Shown here: in pieces, positions 31,267 to 39,658 of the stretch
Position numbering within the stretch: the first letter of the stretch is position 1
Layout: every line of letters starts with the position of its first letter
From: an uncultured Bacteroidales bacterium
Lineage (GTDB): Bacteria; Bacteroidota; Bacteroidia; Bacteroidales; P3
DNA length: 51,282 nucleotides
NCBI GenBank assembly: GCA_937886715.1
Contig: CAKZZD010000037.1
Location: forward strand, 1-51,282
Direction of reading: 5' to 3'
Translations under genes and position numbers: made by a program
Notes under the pieces: generated by a model
Database searches by the model: none
The model's input: only the letters and a program-made list of their open reading frames with translations
What the model was told of the DNA's origin: nothing

Positions 31267-31290
31267 GTGTCGGCTGTCGGGGAAATAAAT

Positions 31291-31321
31291 TTTGCCATTC
31301 CCGTCAAGTTTTGTAATTTTG
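31291..31321 (+). promoter_or_regulatory. Promoter of purD
   Basis: TTTG at 31291-31294 and TAATTTTG at 31314-31321, 19 bp apart. The leader is about 30 nt, so no purine riboswitch fits. Confidence 0.85.
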
Positions 31322-31354
31322 CATTTTGTTATTGGAAACAAAACATATATATAA

Positions 31355-32650
31355 ATGAATATCTTGCTATTGGGTTCGGGCGGTCGCGAGCATGCCATCG
31401 CCGTCAAAATTGCGCAGAGCGAGCAGTGTGGGCAGCTCTACATCGCTCCCGGTAACGCCGGTACGGCCATGGTGGGCGAGAATGTGCCACTGGACATGTC
31501 GGATTTCGAGGCGGTTGGCCAGTTTGTGGTGAGCCATCATGTTGAGATGCTTGTTGTGGGGCCTGAGGCTCCGCTGGTGGCAGGCATTGCCGACTATTTT
31601 GCCGAAACGCCGTCACTCAAACATGTGATGGTCATCGGTCCCACGCGGCAGGGTGCCATGCTGGAGGGCAGCAAGGACTATGCCAAGGCCTTCATGATGC
31701 GCCACGGTATCCCTACGGCGCAATATCGCACCTTCACCGCCGACACGCTGGCTGAGGGAGAGGCTTTCCTGGCCACGCTGGAGTCTCCGTATGTGCTGAA
31801 AGCCGACGGACTGGCGGCCGGCAAGGGCGTGCTGATCGAGCCCACGCTGGAGCGTGCCGTTGGCTCGTTGCGCGAGATGCTGTCCGACCACAAGTTCGGC
31901 GACGCCTCGTCGAGTGTGGTTGTCGAGCAGTATCTTTCGGGCATCGAACTCAGCGTTTTTGTGTTGACCGACGGCAGCCACTATCTGATGTTGCCTTCTG
32001 CCAAGGACTACAAGCGCATCGGCGAGGGCGACACCGGCCTCAACACCGGCGGCATGGGCAGCATCAGCCCTGTGCCGTTTGCCGACAAGGAGTTTATGAA
32101 GAAGGTTGAAGACCGCATTGTCAAGCCTACGGTGCGTGGTTTGCGCGACGAGAAGATTGGCTATTGCGGCTTCATTTTCATCGGGTTGATGAATTGCGGC
32201 GGCGACCCCTATGTGATTGAATATAATGTGCGTATGGGCGATCCCGAGACCGAAAGCGTCTTCCCGCGCATCAAGAGCGATGTGGTGGAGCTGTTCGCCA
32301 ATGCCGCGCAGGGCACGCTCGACAGTTGCACCATCAACGTCGACCAGCGTAGCGCTGCCTGTGTGATGATGGTGGCCGGCGGCTACCCCGAGAGCTACGA
32401 GAAAGGCAAGGTGATGTCGCTTGGGACCGACGCCGCCGATGTGCGCCTGTTCCATTGTGGCACCAAGCTGGGCCCGCAAGGCGAGCTGTTGACCAACGGT
32501 GGCCGTGTGATCTGTGCCACCGCCATGTCCGCCACTTTGCCCGAGTCGCTGCTCAAGTGCTACAACCGCGTGCAGGACATCCATTGGGACGGCATGTACT
32601 ATCGCCGTGACATCGGACAGGACCTCCTCAACCTGATGCGGATGGATTGA
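31355..32650 (+). CDS. purD: Phosphoribosylamine-glycine ligase
   Basis: A 431-aa ATP-grasp enzyme for the second step of purine synthesis (PRA + Gly + ATP to GAR). The N-terminal Rossmann motif LGSGGREHA is followed by APGNAGT and VGPEAPLVAGI. The ATP-grasp core has KADGLAAGKGV, the TGGMG loop and FIGLM. EYNVRMGDPETE supplies the metal-binding residues. Length is normal. It is a single-gene unit. Confidence 0.97.
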   Translation: MNILLLGSGGREHAIAVKIAQSEQCGQLYIAPGNAGTAMVGENVPLDMSDFEAVGQFVVSHHVEMLVVGPEAPLVAGIADYFAETPSLKHVMVIGPTRQGAMLEGSKDYAKAFMMRHGIPTAQYRTFTADTLAEGEAFLATLESPYVLKADGLAAGKGVLIEPTLERAVGSLREMLSDHKFGDASSSVVVEQYLSGIELSVFVLTDGSHYLMLPSAKDYKRIGEGDTGLNTGGMGSISPVPFADKEFMKKVEDRIVKPTVRGLRDEKIGYCGFIFIGLMNCGGDPYVIEYNVRMGDPETESVFPRIKSDVVELFANAAQGTLDSCTINVDQRSAACVMMVAGGYPESYEKGKVMSLGTDAADVRLFHCGTKLGPQGELLTNGGRVICATAMSATLPESLLKCYNRVQDIHWDGMYYRRDIGQDLLNLMRMD

Positions 32651-32735
32651 CCGAGGTGTGATTTTTTTCAAATAGACTATACTAAAGTCTAGTTTTCAGC
32701 GTTATTGAAATAAACCATTCAAACACTTATACAAT

Positions 32736-33143
32736 ATGGCTTACAAAATAATCGACATTGAAGGAGTGGGCGACGTGTATGCCGCCAAGTTGATCGAAGC
32801 GGGCGTGAAGACCGCAGAACAGCTGCTGGACGCTTGCGCCACCAAGAAAGGCCGCGAGGCTATGGTTGCCAAGACAGGCATCAGTGAGAAGCTCATTCTC
32901 AAGTGGACCAACCATGCCGACCTGTTCCGCATCAAGGGCATCGCCGGCCAGTTTGCCGAGTTGCTGGAGGCTGCGGGCGTCGACACCGTGAAGGAACTCC
33001 GTCACCGTGTGGCTGCCAACCTGCAGCCGAAGATGGAAGAGGTGAATGCCGCCAAGCATCTTGTTGGCCGTGTCCCCTCGGTCAAAGAGCTTGAGAAGAT
33101 GATCGAGCAGGCCAAGGCCCTCGAGCCCAAGATGACCTACTGA
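32736..33143 (+). CDS. DUF4332 domain protein
   Basis: A 135-aa soluble protein made of tandem helix-hairpin-helix-like modules. IEGVGDVYAAKLIEAGVKTAEQLL (residues 8-31) and IKGIAGQFAELLEAAGVDTVKEL (residues 68-90) are internal repeats. This matches DUF4332, whose members resemble the DNA-binding helix-hairpin-helix repeats of nucleases and topoisomerases. A DNA-related role is inferred from the fold type only. It is bounded by purD and a strong terminator. Confidence 0.8.
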   Translation: MAYKIIDIEGVGDVYAAKLIEAGVKTAEQLLDACATKKGREAMVAKTGISEKLILKWTNHADLFRIKGIAGQFAELLEAAGVDTVKELRHRVAANLQPKMEEVNAAKHLVGRVPSVKELEKMIEQAKALEPKMTY

Positions 33144-33160
33144 TTGTAGTGGGTCCGGAA

Positions 33161-33205
33161 AAAGCTGCGGGCGGCGCATCGACAGATGCGCCGCCCGCAG
33201 CTTTT
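33161..33205 (+). terminator. Strong terminator after the DUF4332 gene
   Basis: A 20-bp perfect stem (33161-33180 with 33185-33204) with a GACA loop, ending in TTTT. Confidence 0.9.
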
Positions 33206-33306
33206 ATGTCTGGTCAAGGGCTCTCCGTAGGGGGTAAAAATGCAGGGTGGGACAATAAAAATGCAATTTTTGTGTTAATGAAGACAGTAATCAAAAACCA
33301 TTTATT

Positions 33307-34110
33307 ATGACAGAGTTACTGATTCTTTTGGCAGTGTCGCTCGTAGTGTCGGCCGTGGGCTGGAAGTATTTCATCTATTTCTTCAGTCTGGGCTACGGCT
33401 ACGGTGTGGCGGCGCTGGCGGTGGCCATGGCCGCGATGTTCCACGGCAGCCTCTGTGCGGCCACGGTGACGATGCTGGTGTTGCTGTTCCTTTTCGGCAT
33501 GCGTCTGGGCACCTTCCTGTTTGTGCGCGAGCGCAAGTCGGCGGCCTACAACAAGATTCTCCACGATCCGTCGCTGAAGCAGAAGAAACCTGTGAGCGTG
33601 ATCATCACGGTGTGGCTTTTCTGCGCGGTGCTTTATGTGGCGCAGGTCAGCCCTGTGGCATTCCGCTTGATGAACTGCGAGGCGGGTGTTGCGGTGAGCG
33701 ACCTTTGGGTGTGGATCGGCGCTGCCGTTGTGTTGTGCGGCATACTGCTTGAATCGTTCAGCGACGCGCAGAAATCGGCCGCCAAGAAGCGCAATCCCAA
33801 GCGTTTTGTCGACACGGGGCTTTTCCGCATTGTGCGTTGTCCCAACTACCTCGGCGAGGTGGTCATCTGGACCGGCGTGCTGCTTAGCGGCATTGGAGCG
33901 GGGCTGGTGTGGTGGCAGTGGCTGATTGCCGCCATCGGGTGGATCGGCATTGTCTATGTGATGTTCAGCGGTGCCCGCCGGCTGGAGCTGCGCCAGAATG
34001 AGGTTTACGGAAACGATCCCGACTATCAGGCCTACGTCAAGAAGACTCCTATCCTGCTTCCATTCCTGCCCATCTACAGCGTGACCAAATATAAATGGCT
34101 GCAGGCCTAG
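33307..34110 (+). CDS. DUF1295/steroid 5-alpha-reductase-like membrane protein
   Basis: A 267-aa integral membrane protein with about six to seven hydrophobic helices. The C-terminal half has the family signature: FVDTGLFRIVRCPNYLGEVV (about residues 173-192) and RRLELRQNEVYGNDPDYQAY, resembling the isoprenylcysteine methyltransferase/5-alpha-reductase superfamily. It would be a membrane enzyme acting on a lipid or isoprenoid substrate. Neither substrate nor cofactor can be named. It stands alone between two convergent units. Confidence 0.75.
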   Translation: MTELLILLAVSLVVSAVGWKYFIYFFSLGYGYGVAALAVAMAAMFHGSLCAATVTMLVLLFLFGMRLGTFLFVRERKSAAYNKILHDPSLKQKKPVSVIITVWLFCAVLYVAQVSPVAFRLMNCEAGVAVSDLWVWIGAAVVLCGILLESFSDAQKSAAKKRNPKRFVDTGLFRIVRCPNYLGEVVIWTGVLLSGIGAGLVWWQWLIAAIGWIGIVYVMFSGARRLELRQNEVYGNDPDYQAYVKKTPILLPFLPIYSVTKYKWLQA

Positions 34111-34236
34111 ACTCTTCTGCCGCCTGTCCGGCAAAGAGTGGAGGCTTCACCTCAATCATGCGACGGCAGCAAGCCGAGGCCATGCGGGCCTCGGCTTGCT
34201 GTTTTGCAGGGTCAGGAGAATGTCGTGCTGAAGGGC

Positions 34237-34656
34237 TCAGTAGTTCATCACGTTGAAGGCATCTTTGATGTGGTTGATGCGGATCTGGCCGTCGGTATTG
34301 ACGATGGCAATGATGTCGAAGCGAAGGGGTTCGGTGCGGTGGTGGCTGCGGACATAGTCGCTGGCCACACGGATGATGTTCTGGCGTTTCTGATGGTCGA
34401 CGGCCTGCTCGGGGCTGAGCACATCGTCGCTTGAGCGAGTCTTCACCTCGACCACAGCCAGCTCGCCGTGGTCGAGGGCGATGATGTCCACTTCCTTGTG
34501 TCCGTGGCGGTAGTGGCGGTCGAGGACGACGCAGCCATGCTCTTCCAGATAGCGCGACGCTATCTGCTCGCCCGTTTCGCCGAACTCCTTGGATTCCTGC
34601 CGGCTCTCGACACTGCGCTCCTTGGGCCTGGCGAAGTGAAAACGCACATTGGCCAT
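34237..34656 (-). CDS. yraN: YraN/UPF0102 family endonuclease-like protein
   Basis: A 139-aa protein with a restriction-endonuclease-like core. GETGEQIASRYLEEHG is followed by HKEVDIIALDHGELAVVEVKTR, which supplies the D and ExK residues of the fold, and then Q of AVDHQKRQNI. The cellular role is unproven. The start follows the sod stop by 3 bp on the same strand, so the two are likely cotranscribed. Confidence 0.85.
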   Translation of the reverse strand: MANVRFHFARPKERSVESRQESKEFGETGEQIASRYLEEHGCVVLDRHYRHGHKEVDIIALDHGELAVVEVKTRSSDDVLSPEQAVDHQKRQNIIRVASDYVRSHHRTEPLRFDIIAIVNTDGQIRINHIKDAFNVMNY

Positions 34657-34659
34657 AGG

Positions 34660-35250
34660 TCACAGGCGGCTTTCCACCACCGTCCAGTCGACGATTTGCC
34701 AGAGGGCGGCAAGGTAGTCGGCGCGGCGGTTTTGGTAGTCGAGATAGTAGGCATGTTCCCACACGTCGAAAGTCAGCAGCGGCGTAAGGCCCATGGTGAC
34801 GGGGTTTTCGGCGTTCTTTTGTTGCGTGATGACTAGTTTGCCGCCGTTGTCGGCACTGAGCCACACCCATCCGCTGCCGAACAGCGTGGCACCTTTCTGC
34901 TCGAACTCCTTGCGGAAGGTTTCCACCGAGCCGAAGTCGCGCTCCAGCAGAGCCGTCATCCTGTCGCCCATGGGGTGCGGGGTGGGGGAGAACTGCCCGA
35001 AATACAAGATGTGGTTGAGCACTTGGCCGGCGTTGTTAAACATGCCGCCCTCGGCTTTCTTTACCACCTCGGTGAGCGGCAGGCCCTCCAGGCCGCTGCC
35101 GGGCAGCATCTTGTTGAGGTTGTCCACATAGGCTTTCAGGTGCTTGCCATGATGGAACGAGAGGGTTTCGGGGCTGATCACGCCGCCCAGCCCGACGTAG
35201 GGCAGCTCCGGCAGCGCAAACTGATTGTTGATAGGCATGATGTCTTTCAT
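34660..35250 (-). CDS. sodB: Superoxide dismutase (Fe/Mn family)
   Basis: A 196-aa cytoplasmic enzyme that dismutates superoxide. The metal ligands expected for the family are visible: His33 (in SFHHGKH), His80 (in LNHILYF), Asp162 and His166 (in DVWEHAYYLDY). ATG at 35250 is preferred; the open frame upstream runs into the promoter. The choice between Fe, Mn and cambialistic use cannot be made here. sod and yraN form one short operon. Confidence 0.93.
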   Translation of the reverse strand: MKDIMPINNQFALPELPYVGLGGVISPETLSFHHGKHLKAYVDNLNKMLPGSGLEGLPLTEVVKKAEGGMFNNAGQVLNHILYFGQFSPTPHPMGDRMTALLERDFGSVETFRKEFEQKGATLFGSGWVWLSADNGGKLVITQQKNAENPVTMGLTPLLTFDVWEHAYYLDYQNRRADYLAALWQIVDWTVVESRL

Positions 35251-35316
35251 AATGGATTCGTTATAGGTTGGTTGATGAGGGTTCCTCCGGTCAGGGGAGC
35301 ATCCCCTACCGTGGGG

Positions 35317-35348
35317 CAAAGATACGCAGAAATCCTCACCCGGCCAAA
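35317..35348 (-). promoter_or_regulatory. Promoter of sod-yraN
   Basis: On the minus strand TTTG (35348-35345) and TATCTTTG (35324-35317) are 20 bp apart. Confidence 0.8.
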
Positions 35349-35353
35349 AATAT

Positions 35354-35384
35354 TTTGCCGCAAGGCGCAAGTTTCGTATCTTTG
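35354..35384 (+). promoter_or_regulatory. Promoter of comM and probably of the cassettes behind it
   Basis: TTTG at 35354-35357 and TATCTTTG at 35377-35384 with 19 bp between. It is divergent to the sod promoter. It is the nearest consensus plus-strand promoter upstream of the cassette cargo. Confidence 0.85.
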
Positions 35385-35411
35385 CAGTCTGATTCCAAAC
35401 TGAAAGAAGCT

Positions 35412-36950
35412 ATGCTAGTCAAGACTTGTGGTAGCGCCATTGTCGGAGTGAGCGCCATACCTGTCACCGTGGAGGTGAACGTCAGTCCGGGAGCCGGATT
35501 CTTCATAGTGGGCCTGCCCGACAGCGCCGTCAAGGAGAGTGCCCAGCGTATCTCGTCGGCATTTCTTGAGTCGGGTTTCAAGGTGCCCAACCAGAATGTG
35601 ATCGTCAATATGGCGCCGGCCGACCTGAAAAAGGAAGGCACGGCCTACGACCTCACCATAGCCATCGGCATCCTCGGCGCCACCGGGATGATGAAAGCCG
35701 ACGAACTGGAGCGCTTTGTCATCATGGGCGAGTTGGGTCTCGACGGCAACCTGCGCCCCATCAAAGGGGTGCTGCCCATCGCCATCGAGGCGCGCAGCAG
35801 GGGCTGCAAAGGCATCATCGTTCCAGCCCCCAACGCCCGTGAGGCCGCCATCGTCAACAACCTGGAGGTCTATGGCGCCGACAACCTGAAGCAGGTGGCC
35901 GATTTCTTCAACGGCGCCGGCTCCATCGAACAGACGGTGGTCGACACCCGCGCCGAGTTTGCCCGCTCGCTCAACAGCTACGAATACGATTTTGCCGATG
36001 TCAAAGGGCAGGAAACCGTCAAGAGGTGCCTCGAGATCGCCGCCGCCGGTGGACACAACGCCATCATGATAGGCCCTCCGGGCAGCGGCAAGACGATGCT
36101 CGCCAAGCGCATGCCCGGCATACTGCCGCCGCTGACGCTCAGCGAGAGCCTCGAAACCACGCAGATCCACTCCGTGGCCGGGCTCATGCACAAGGAGGAC
36201 TCGCTCATCGCCGTGCGCCCCTTCCGTGCTCCGCACCACACCGTGTCGGACGTGGCTCTGGTGGGCGGCGGCACCAACCCCAAGCCGGGCGAGATAAGCC
36301 TGGCCCACAACGGCGTGCTCTTCCTCGACGAACTGCCGGAATTCAAACGCACAGTCCTTGAAGTGCTGCGCCAGCCCATGGAGGAGCGCCACGTCACCAT
36401 CAGCCGTGCCAAGATGACCATCGAATATCCCGCCTCGTTCATGCTCATCGCCGCCATGAACCCCTGTCCGTGTGGCTACTACAACCACCCCACCATCGAA
36501 TGCACCTGTCAGGCCGGAGCCGTGAAGCGCTATCTGAACAAGGTGTCGGGGCCCCTGATGGACCGCATCGACCTGCATATTGAAACTTCACCTGTCCCAA
36601 TCAGCCAACTGAACAAGGTGGAACGGGGCGAGAGCAGCGAAGCCATCCGCACCCGTGTCATTGCCGCCCGTGCCATACAGACCGAGCGTTTCAAAAACAC
36701 CTTCGGAGTTCATTGCAACGCTCAAATGGGTAGTAAACTCACACGGCAATTCTGCGTTCTGACCGACGAGTGCCGTGCTATTATGGAGCAAGCGATGAAC
36801 CGTTTGGGACTTAGTGCAAGAGCCTACGACCGCATCCTGCGTGTTGCCCGCACCATTGCCGACCTTGAAGCAGCACCTAACATAAACCCCGACCACCTAA
36901 GGGAAGCCATCACCTACCGCTCATTGGATAGAGACAGTTGGGGTAAATAA
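35412..36950 (+). CDS. comM: ComM/YifB family Mg-chelatase-like AAA ATPase, with a replaced 3' end
   Basis: A 512-aa hexameric AAA+ protein. In transformable bacteria ComM is a branch-migration helicase that helps integrate foreign DNA. An N-terminal Lon-like domain (residues 1-170) is followed by Walker A GPPGSGKT (221-228), Walker B FLDELPEF, and a Cys cluster CPCGYY...CTC. ATG at 35412 fits the promoter. Residues 1-387 use GC-rich native codons up to MDRID. From nucleotide 36573 the sequence becomes AT-richer and matches two further 378-bp copies downstream (39767-40144, 41430-41807). The frame is unbroken, so the chimera should be functional. Confidence 0.93.
   Translation: MLVKTCGSAIVGVSAIPVTVEVNVSPGAGFFIVGLPDSAVKESAQRISSAFLESGFKVPNQNVIVNMAPADLKKEGTAYDLTIAIGILGATGMMKADELERFVIMGELGLDGNLRPIKGVLPIAIEARSRGCKGIIVPAPNAREAAIVNNLEVYGADNLKQVADFFNGAGSIEQTVVDTRAEFARSLNSYEYDFADVKGQETVKRCLEIAAAGGHNAIMIGPPGSGKTMLAKRMPGILPPLTLSESLETTQIHSVAGLMHKEDSLIAVRPFRAPHHTVSDVALVGGGTNPKPGEISLAHNGVLFLDELPEFKRTVLEVLRQPMEERHVTISRAKMTIEYPASFMLIAAMNPCPCGYYNHPTIECTCQAGAVKRYLNKVSGPLMDRIDLHIETSPVPISQLNKVERGESSEAIRTRVIAARAIQTERFKNTFGVHCNAQMGSKLTRQFCVLTDECRAIMEQAMNRLGLSARAYDRILRVARTIADLEAAPNINPDHLREAITYRSLDRDSWGK
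36573..36950 (+). repeat. comM 3'-end copy A (in use)
   Basis: 378 bp from CTGCATATTGAAAC to the stop. It encodes the last 125 residues of the current ComM. It is collinear with copies B and C without indels. It differs from B at about eight residues and is AT-richer than C. Confidence 0.95.
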
Positions 36951-36979
36951 TCAAACGCATTTAAAGTAAGATATAATCT

Positions 36980-38758
36980 ATGATACAGTCCAACGACACA
37001 AATATTAAGAACATCCTTGACGAAATAGATTGTGGCAAAATACAACTTCCCAACTTTCAAAGAAAATGGGTGTGGGATGACCGCAGAATTCGCACACTAA
37101 TTGCAAGTATTAGTAACGGGTATCCAATAGGTGCAGTAATGTTTTTGGATGCAACAGGTAAGAATGTCCGTTTTGGTAGCAATCTGTTTGATGGTGTAGA
37201 TGAAAATTATAAAGCTGTTGAGCCTACCACTTTGGTATTAGATGGACAACAACGCATAACTTCTATGTATCAGGCATTATACAGCAAAAACGTGGTGAGA
37301 ACTATCGACGACAAAAAGAAATCAATAAAACGATATTACTACATCCACATTCCAACAAGCCTTGATACTTTGACCGATAGAATCGATGCTATTATATCCG
37401 TTCCTGAAGATAAACTTATCCGAGAGAATATTGGTAGAGATATCAAACTTGACCTTTCCTCTTCTGCACAGGAGTATAAAGAGCAATACTTCCCTCTGAA
37501 TATCATTTTTGACGTAAGTGCTTTGATGAATTGGCAATTCGGTTATATAGCATATCATCATTCTTCTTCTGCACAAACTTTATTGAGCGACTTCTTTAAC
37601 AAAATAATAAATCCAATGATATCTTACAGAATACCTGTGATTAAGTTGGGGAATGATGTTCCGAAAGAAGCCGTGTGTCAAGTATTTGAAAATGTTAATC
37701 AGGGAGGGGTTTCACTTACTGTATTCGAGCTTATTACAGCTTCATTTGCAGCAGATATTTTTAACCTCAGAGATGATTGGGATTCTATATGGGCGGAACT
37801 AAAAAAACAAAATGTTCTGCAATTCAAAGGGAATCAGCCCGCATTTACTGGAACAGACTTCTTAACAGCTATAACACTTTATAATAGTTACAGACAATAT
37901 CAAGTAGGTAAAAGGGTAGGTATCAGTTGCAAAAAGAAAGACGTGTTGAAGTTGCAACTAAATGAATATAAAGATTGTCGCGATGCCGTGTTAGATGGCG
38001 TAAAAGAGGCAGTTAATTTCATTCAAAAAGAGTGTCATATTTATACCTCCGTCGATTTACCATACACATCACAACTAATTCCATTGTCTGTTGTATTTGC
38101 TATTGACAAAAACCTATGGTTCAATAACGCAAACAAGAAAAAACTGTCTCGTTGGTATTGGTGCGGTGTATTTGGAGAACTATATGGCGGTGCTAATGAA
38201 ACTCGCTATGCAATGGATGTTCAGGGGTTGATGAGATGGGTTAATGATGATAATGATGTGCCTGATACTGTATTCCGTTCCTATTTCTTTGCTTCAAGAT
38301 TACAGCAACTTACCACTCGCAACAGTGCAGCATATAAAGGGGTAATGGCTCTTATATTAAAGAATCATTGCAAAGACTTTATTTCGGGAAGTGAAATGGA
38401 TTTTGCCTCTTATGCGTTAGAGGCAACAGACATCCATCATATTTTCCCTGCCAATTATTGTGAAACAATGAAGTATGATAAGGAGCGATGGAACTCGGTA
38501 ATAAACAAGACTCCTATATATGCACGAACTAATCGTATTATTGGTGGTGTTGCCCCAAGCAAGTATATTGGCAGCATTGAGCGTAATCACGGAGTAAAAC
38601 CCACTGATTTAGATACATTCCTTTCCTCTCATTTAATTGACGTTGAATCTATACGCAAAGACGATTTTGATACATATTATGTAAATAGAGCCAAAGCATT
38701 ATTTGAATTGATAGAAAAAGCAACAGGTAAGCCTGTTGCAGGGCAAAATGCTGAATAA
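36980..38758 (+). CDS. DUF262 family protein with HNH-like C-terminus (GmrSD-like, probable anti-phage nuclease)
   Basis: A 592-aa protein starting 30 bp after the comM stop. The N-terminal DUF262 domain shows IQLPNFQRKWVW (residues 21-32), SNGYPIGAVM and the nucleotide-binding motif DGQQR (88-92). The C-terminal part has an HNH-type motif HHIFP (486-490) followed by RTNRIIGG. DUF262 plus an HNH/DUF1524-like end is the architecture of GmrSD-type modification-dependent restriction and related defence proteins, so DNA cleavage in phage defence is inferred. It is AT-rich with codon use unlike the host genes. It has no promoter of its own in the 29-bp gap, so it likely depends on comM transcription. 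Confidence 0.8.
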   Translation: MIQSNDTNIKNILDEIDCGKIQLPNFQRKWVWDDRRIRTLIASISNGYPIGAVMFLDATGKNVRFGSNLFDGVDENYKAVEPTTLVLDGQQRITSMYQALYSKNVVRTIDDKKKSIKRYYYIHIPTSLDTLTDRIDAIISVPEDKLIRENIGRDIKLDLSSSAQEYKEQYFPLNIIFDVSALMNWQFGYIAYHHSSSAQTLLSDFFNKIINPMISYRIPVIKLGNDVPKEAVCQVFENVNQGGVSLTVFELITASFAADIFNLRDDWDSIWAELKKQNVLQFKGNQPAFTGTDFLTAITLYNSYRQYQVGKRVGISCKKKDVLKLQLNEYKDCRDAVLDGVKEAVNFIQKECHIYTSVDLPYTSQLIPLSVVFAIDKNLWFNNANKKKLSRWYWCGVFGELYGGANETRYAMDVQGLMRWVNDDNDVPDTVFRSYFFASRLQQLTTRNSAAYKGVMALILKNHCKDFISGSEMDFASYALEATDIHHIFPANYCETMKYDKERWNSVINKTPIYARTNRIIGGVAPSKYIGSIERNHGVKPTDLDTFLSSHLIDVESIRKDDFDTYYVNRAKALFELIEKATGKPVAGQNAE

Positions 38759-38759
38759 C

Positions 38760-38786
38760 AAAAAAGAGAGTTAAATTCTCTTTTTT
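38760..38786 (+). terminator. Bidirectional hairpin after the DUF262 gene
   Basis: AAAAAAGAGA pairs with TCTCTTTTTT around GTTAAAT. It can terminate transcription on either strand. Confidence 0.7.
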
Positions 38787-38830
38787 AAGGCTTCGGACTG
38801 AAACCGCAATATGCCTTGGTGGTTAAAAAC
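38760..38830 (-). ncRNA. Candidate small RNA inside cassette 1
   Basis: On the minus strand an exact promoter (TTTG 38867-38864, 19 bp, TATTTTTG 38844-38837) drives a unit that would start near 38830 and end at the bidirectional terminator, about 70 nt. Within it AAGGC pairs with GCCTT and encloses CGG...CCG, and GGTT/AACC may form a 5' hairpin. No known RNA family is recognised. It may instead be the remnant of another gene. Confidence 0.3.
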
Positions 38831-38836
38831 CGTTTG

Positions 38837-38867
38837 CAAAAATACAACTTTTTCTGAAACTGACAAA
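38837..38867 (-). promoter_or_regulatory. Consensus minus-strand promoter inside cassette 1
   Basis: TTTG and TATTTTTG with 19-bp spacing, pointing back towards the DUF262 gene. No protein gene lies downstream of it before the terminator. Confidence 0.6.
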
Positions 38868-38874
38868 AATTGAA

Positions 38875-39156
38875 ATGGAAACCATATTTGACTATAATAT
38901 CACAGAGGAAGAGAAAGAAAGAACAGGCAATTCTTGGTTCGACAAAGAAACTTATCTTGCGTATCACGACGAAGATTCTTCAAATTGGGACTTGGGTAAT
39001 CTATTTTTGGCACGCGGTGAAATAGAAAAAGCCGAAATGTTTGCTAATAGACTGCCGTCATACACGAAGCAAGATTGGTACAGGTTAAAAAATCATATTC
39101 CTGATTTTTTTTATACCCAAAAACTGCAACCTATCGCAGGACAAGATGATGAATAG
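38875..39156 (+). CDS. Hypothetical small acidic protein (cassette 1 cargo)
   Basis: A 93-aa soluble protein, strongly acidic with many aromatic residues (ETIFDYNITEEEKERTGNSW; NWDLGNLFLARGEIEKAEMF). It has the look of a helical, TPR-like fragment but no recognised family. It uses AT-rich codons. There is no plus-strand promoter just before it, and it starts 8 bp past the minus-strand promoter. Function unknown. Confidence 0.55.
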   Translation: METIFDYNITEEEKERTGNSWFDKETYLAYHDEDSSNWDLGNLFLARGEIEKAEMFANRLPSYTKQDWYRLKNHIPDFFYTQKLQPIAGQDDE

Positions 39157-39194
39157 TTTTATTATTGATATGTGTACAAATAAGACAAATAGAT

Positions 39195-39395
39195 ATGTGC
39201 AACGATGAACTAACAACAGAAATGCACTATGAATTTTTGAAAGGAGATGTCTCTCACTTTGACCTAATGGTCTATGCCGCAAGTGGGGCAATTAGCGGAG
39301 GTATTAGTAAAGAGAAAGCGTGCAAGAGGTATGGAATAACCGTCGAGGAATACGAAACTAACATAAAAAGAGTACTGTCTGACCCATCTTGGTGA
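39195..39395 (+). CDS. Small protein X', homologous to the C-terminus of the protein at 40162
   Basis: A 66-aa protein starting MCNDELTTEMHYEF and ending KRVLSDPSW. Residues 4-66 align without gaps to residues 243-305 of the 305-aa protein at 40162-41079. The shared block SKEKACKRYGITVEEYETNI is nearly identical and looks like a short helical, possibly helix-turn-helix-like unit. Here it stands as its own gene; in cassette 2 it is fused to a large N-terminal domain. No family name is known to me. Confidence 0.65.
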   Translation: MCNDELTTEMHYEFLKGDVSHFDLMVYAASGAISGGISKEKACKRYGITVEEYETNIKRVLSDPSW

Positions 39396-39417
39396 TTATC
39401 TAATTGTTTACTGTGAT

Positions 39418-39639
39418 ATGAAAATTCCCAAACAAGTAATTGAAGCAAGTGTAGGTCGAGCTGATTGCGGAGGTTATTTAAAATTGCTGTGCAAATATAA
39501 AGGTGAAGATGTTTACTCTTATGTCTACGATGAACCAATGATAATAGGGTTGCCTGAGTTTTATATGTGGAATGGTAAGCATGTCCGAGTGGTAAATGGA
39601 GAAGAAGGATTATATTTGTTAGGTGAGTTGCCTATATAA
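39418..39639 (+). CDS. Small protein Y', homologous to the protein at 41103
   Basis: A 73-aa protein starting MKIPKQVIEASVGRADCGG, closely similar to the 80-aa protein at 41103-41345. It contains a beta-rich stretch CKYKGEDVYSYVYDE and then GLPEFYMWNGK. The gene follows X' by 22 bp, and the X-Y order and spacing recur in cassette 2. Function unknown. Because it recurs at the right end of both cassettes it may belong to the element backbone rather than to variable cargo. Confidence 0.65.
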   Translation: MKIPKQVIEASVGRADCGGYLKLLCKYKGEDVYSYVYDEPMIIGLPEFYMWNGKHVRVVNGEEGLYLLGELPI

Positions 39640-39658
39640 CTGCAAAGACTTATTAAAT

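Noticed and set aside
31207..31455. Open frame running from the end of rpsT into purD
   Set aside because: It spans the rpsT terminator and the purD promoter and overlaps purD in another frame.
35268..35411. 48-codon N-terminal extension of ComM
   Set aside because: It spans both the sod and comM promoters and is unlike the family N-terminus, which starts MLVKTCGSA.
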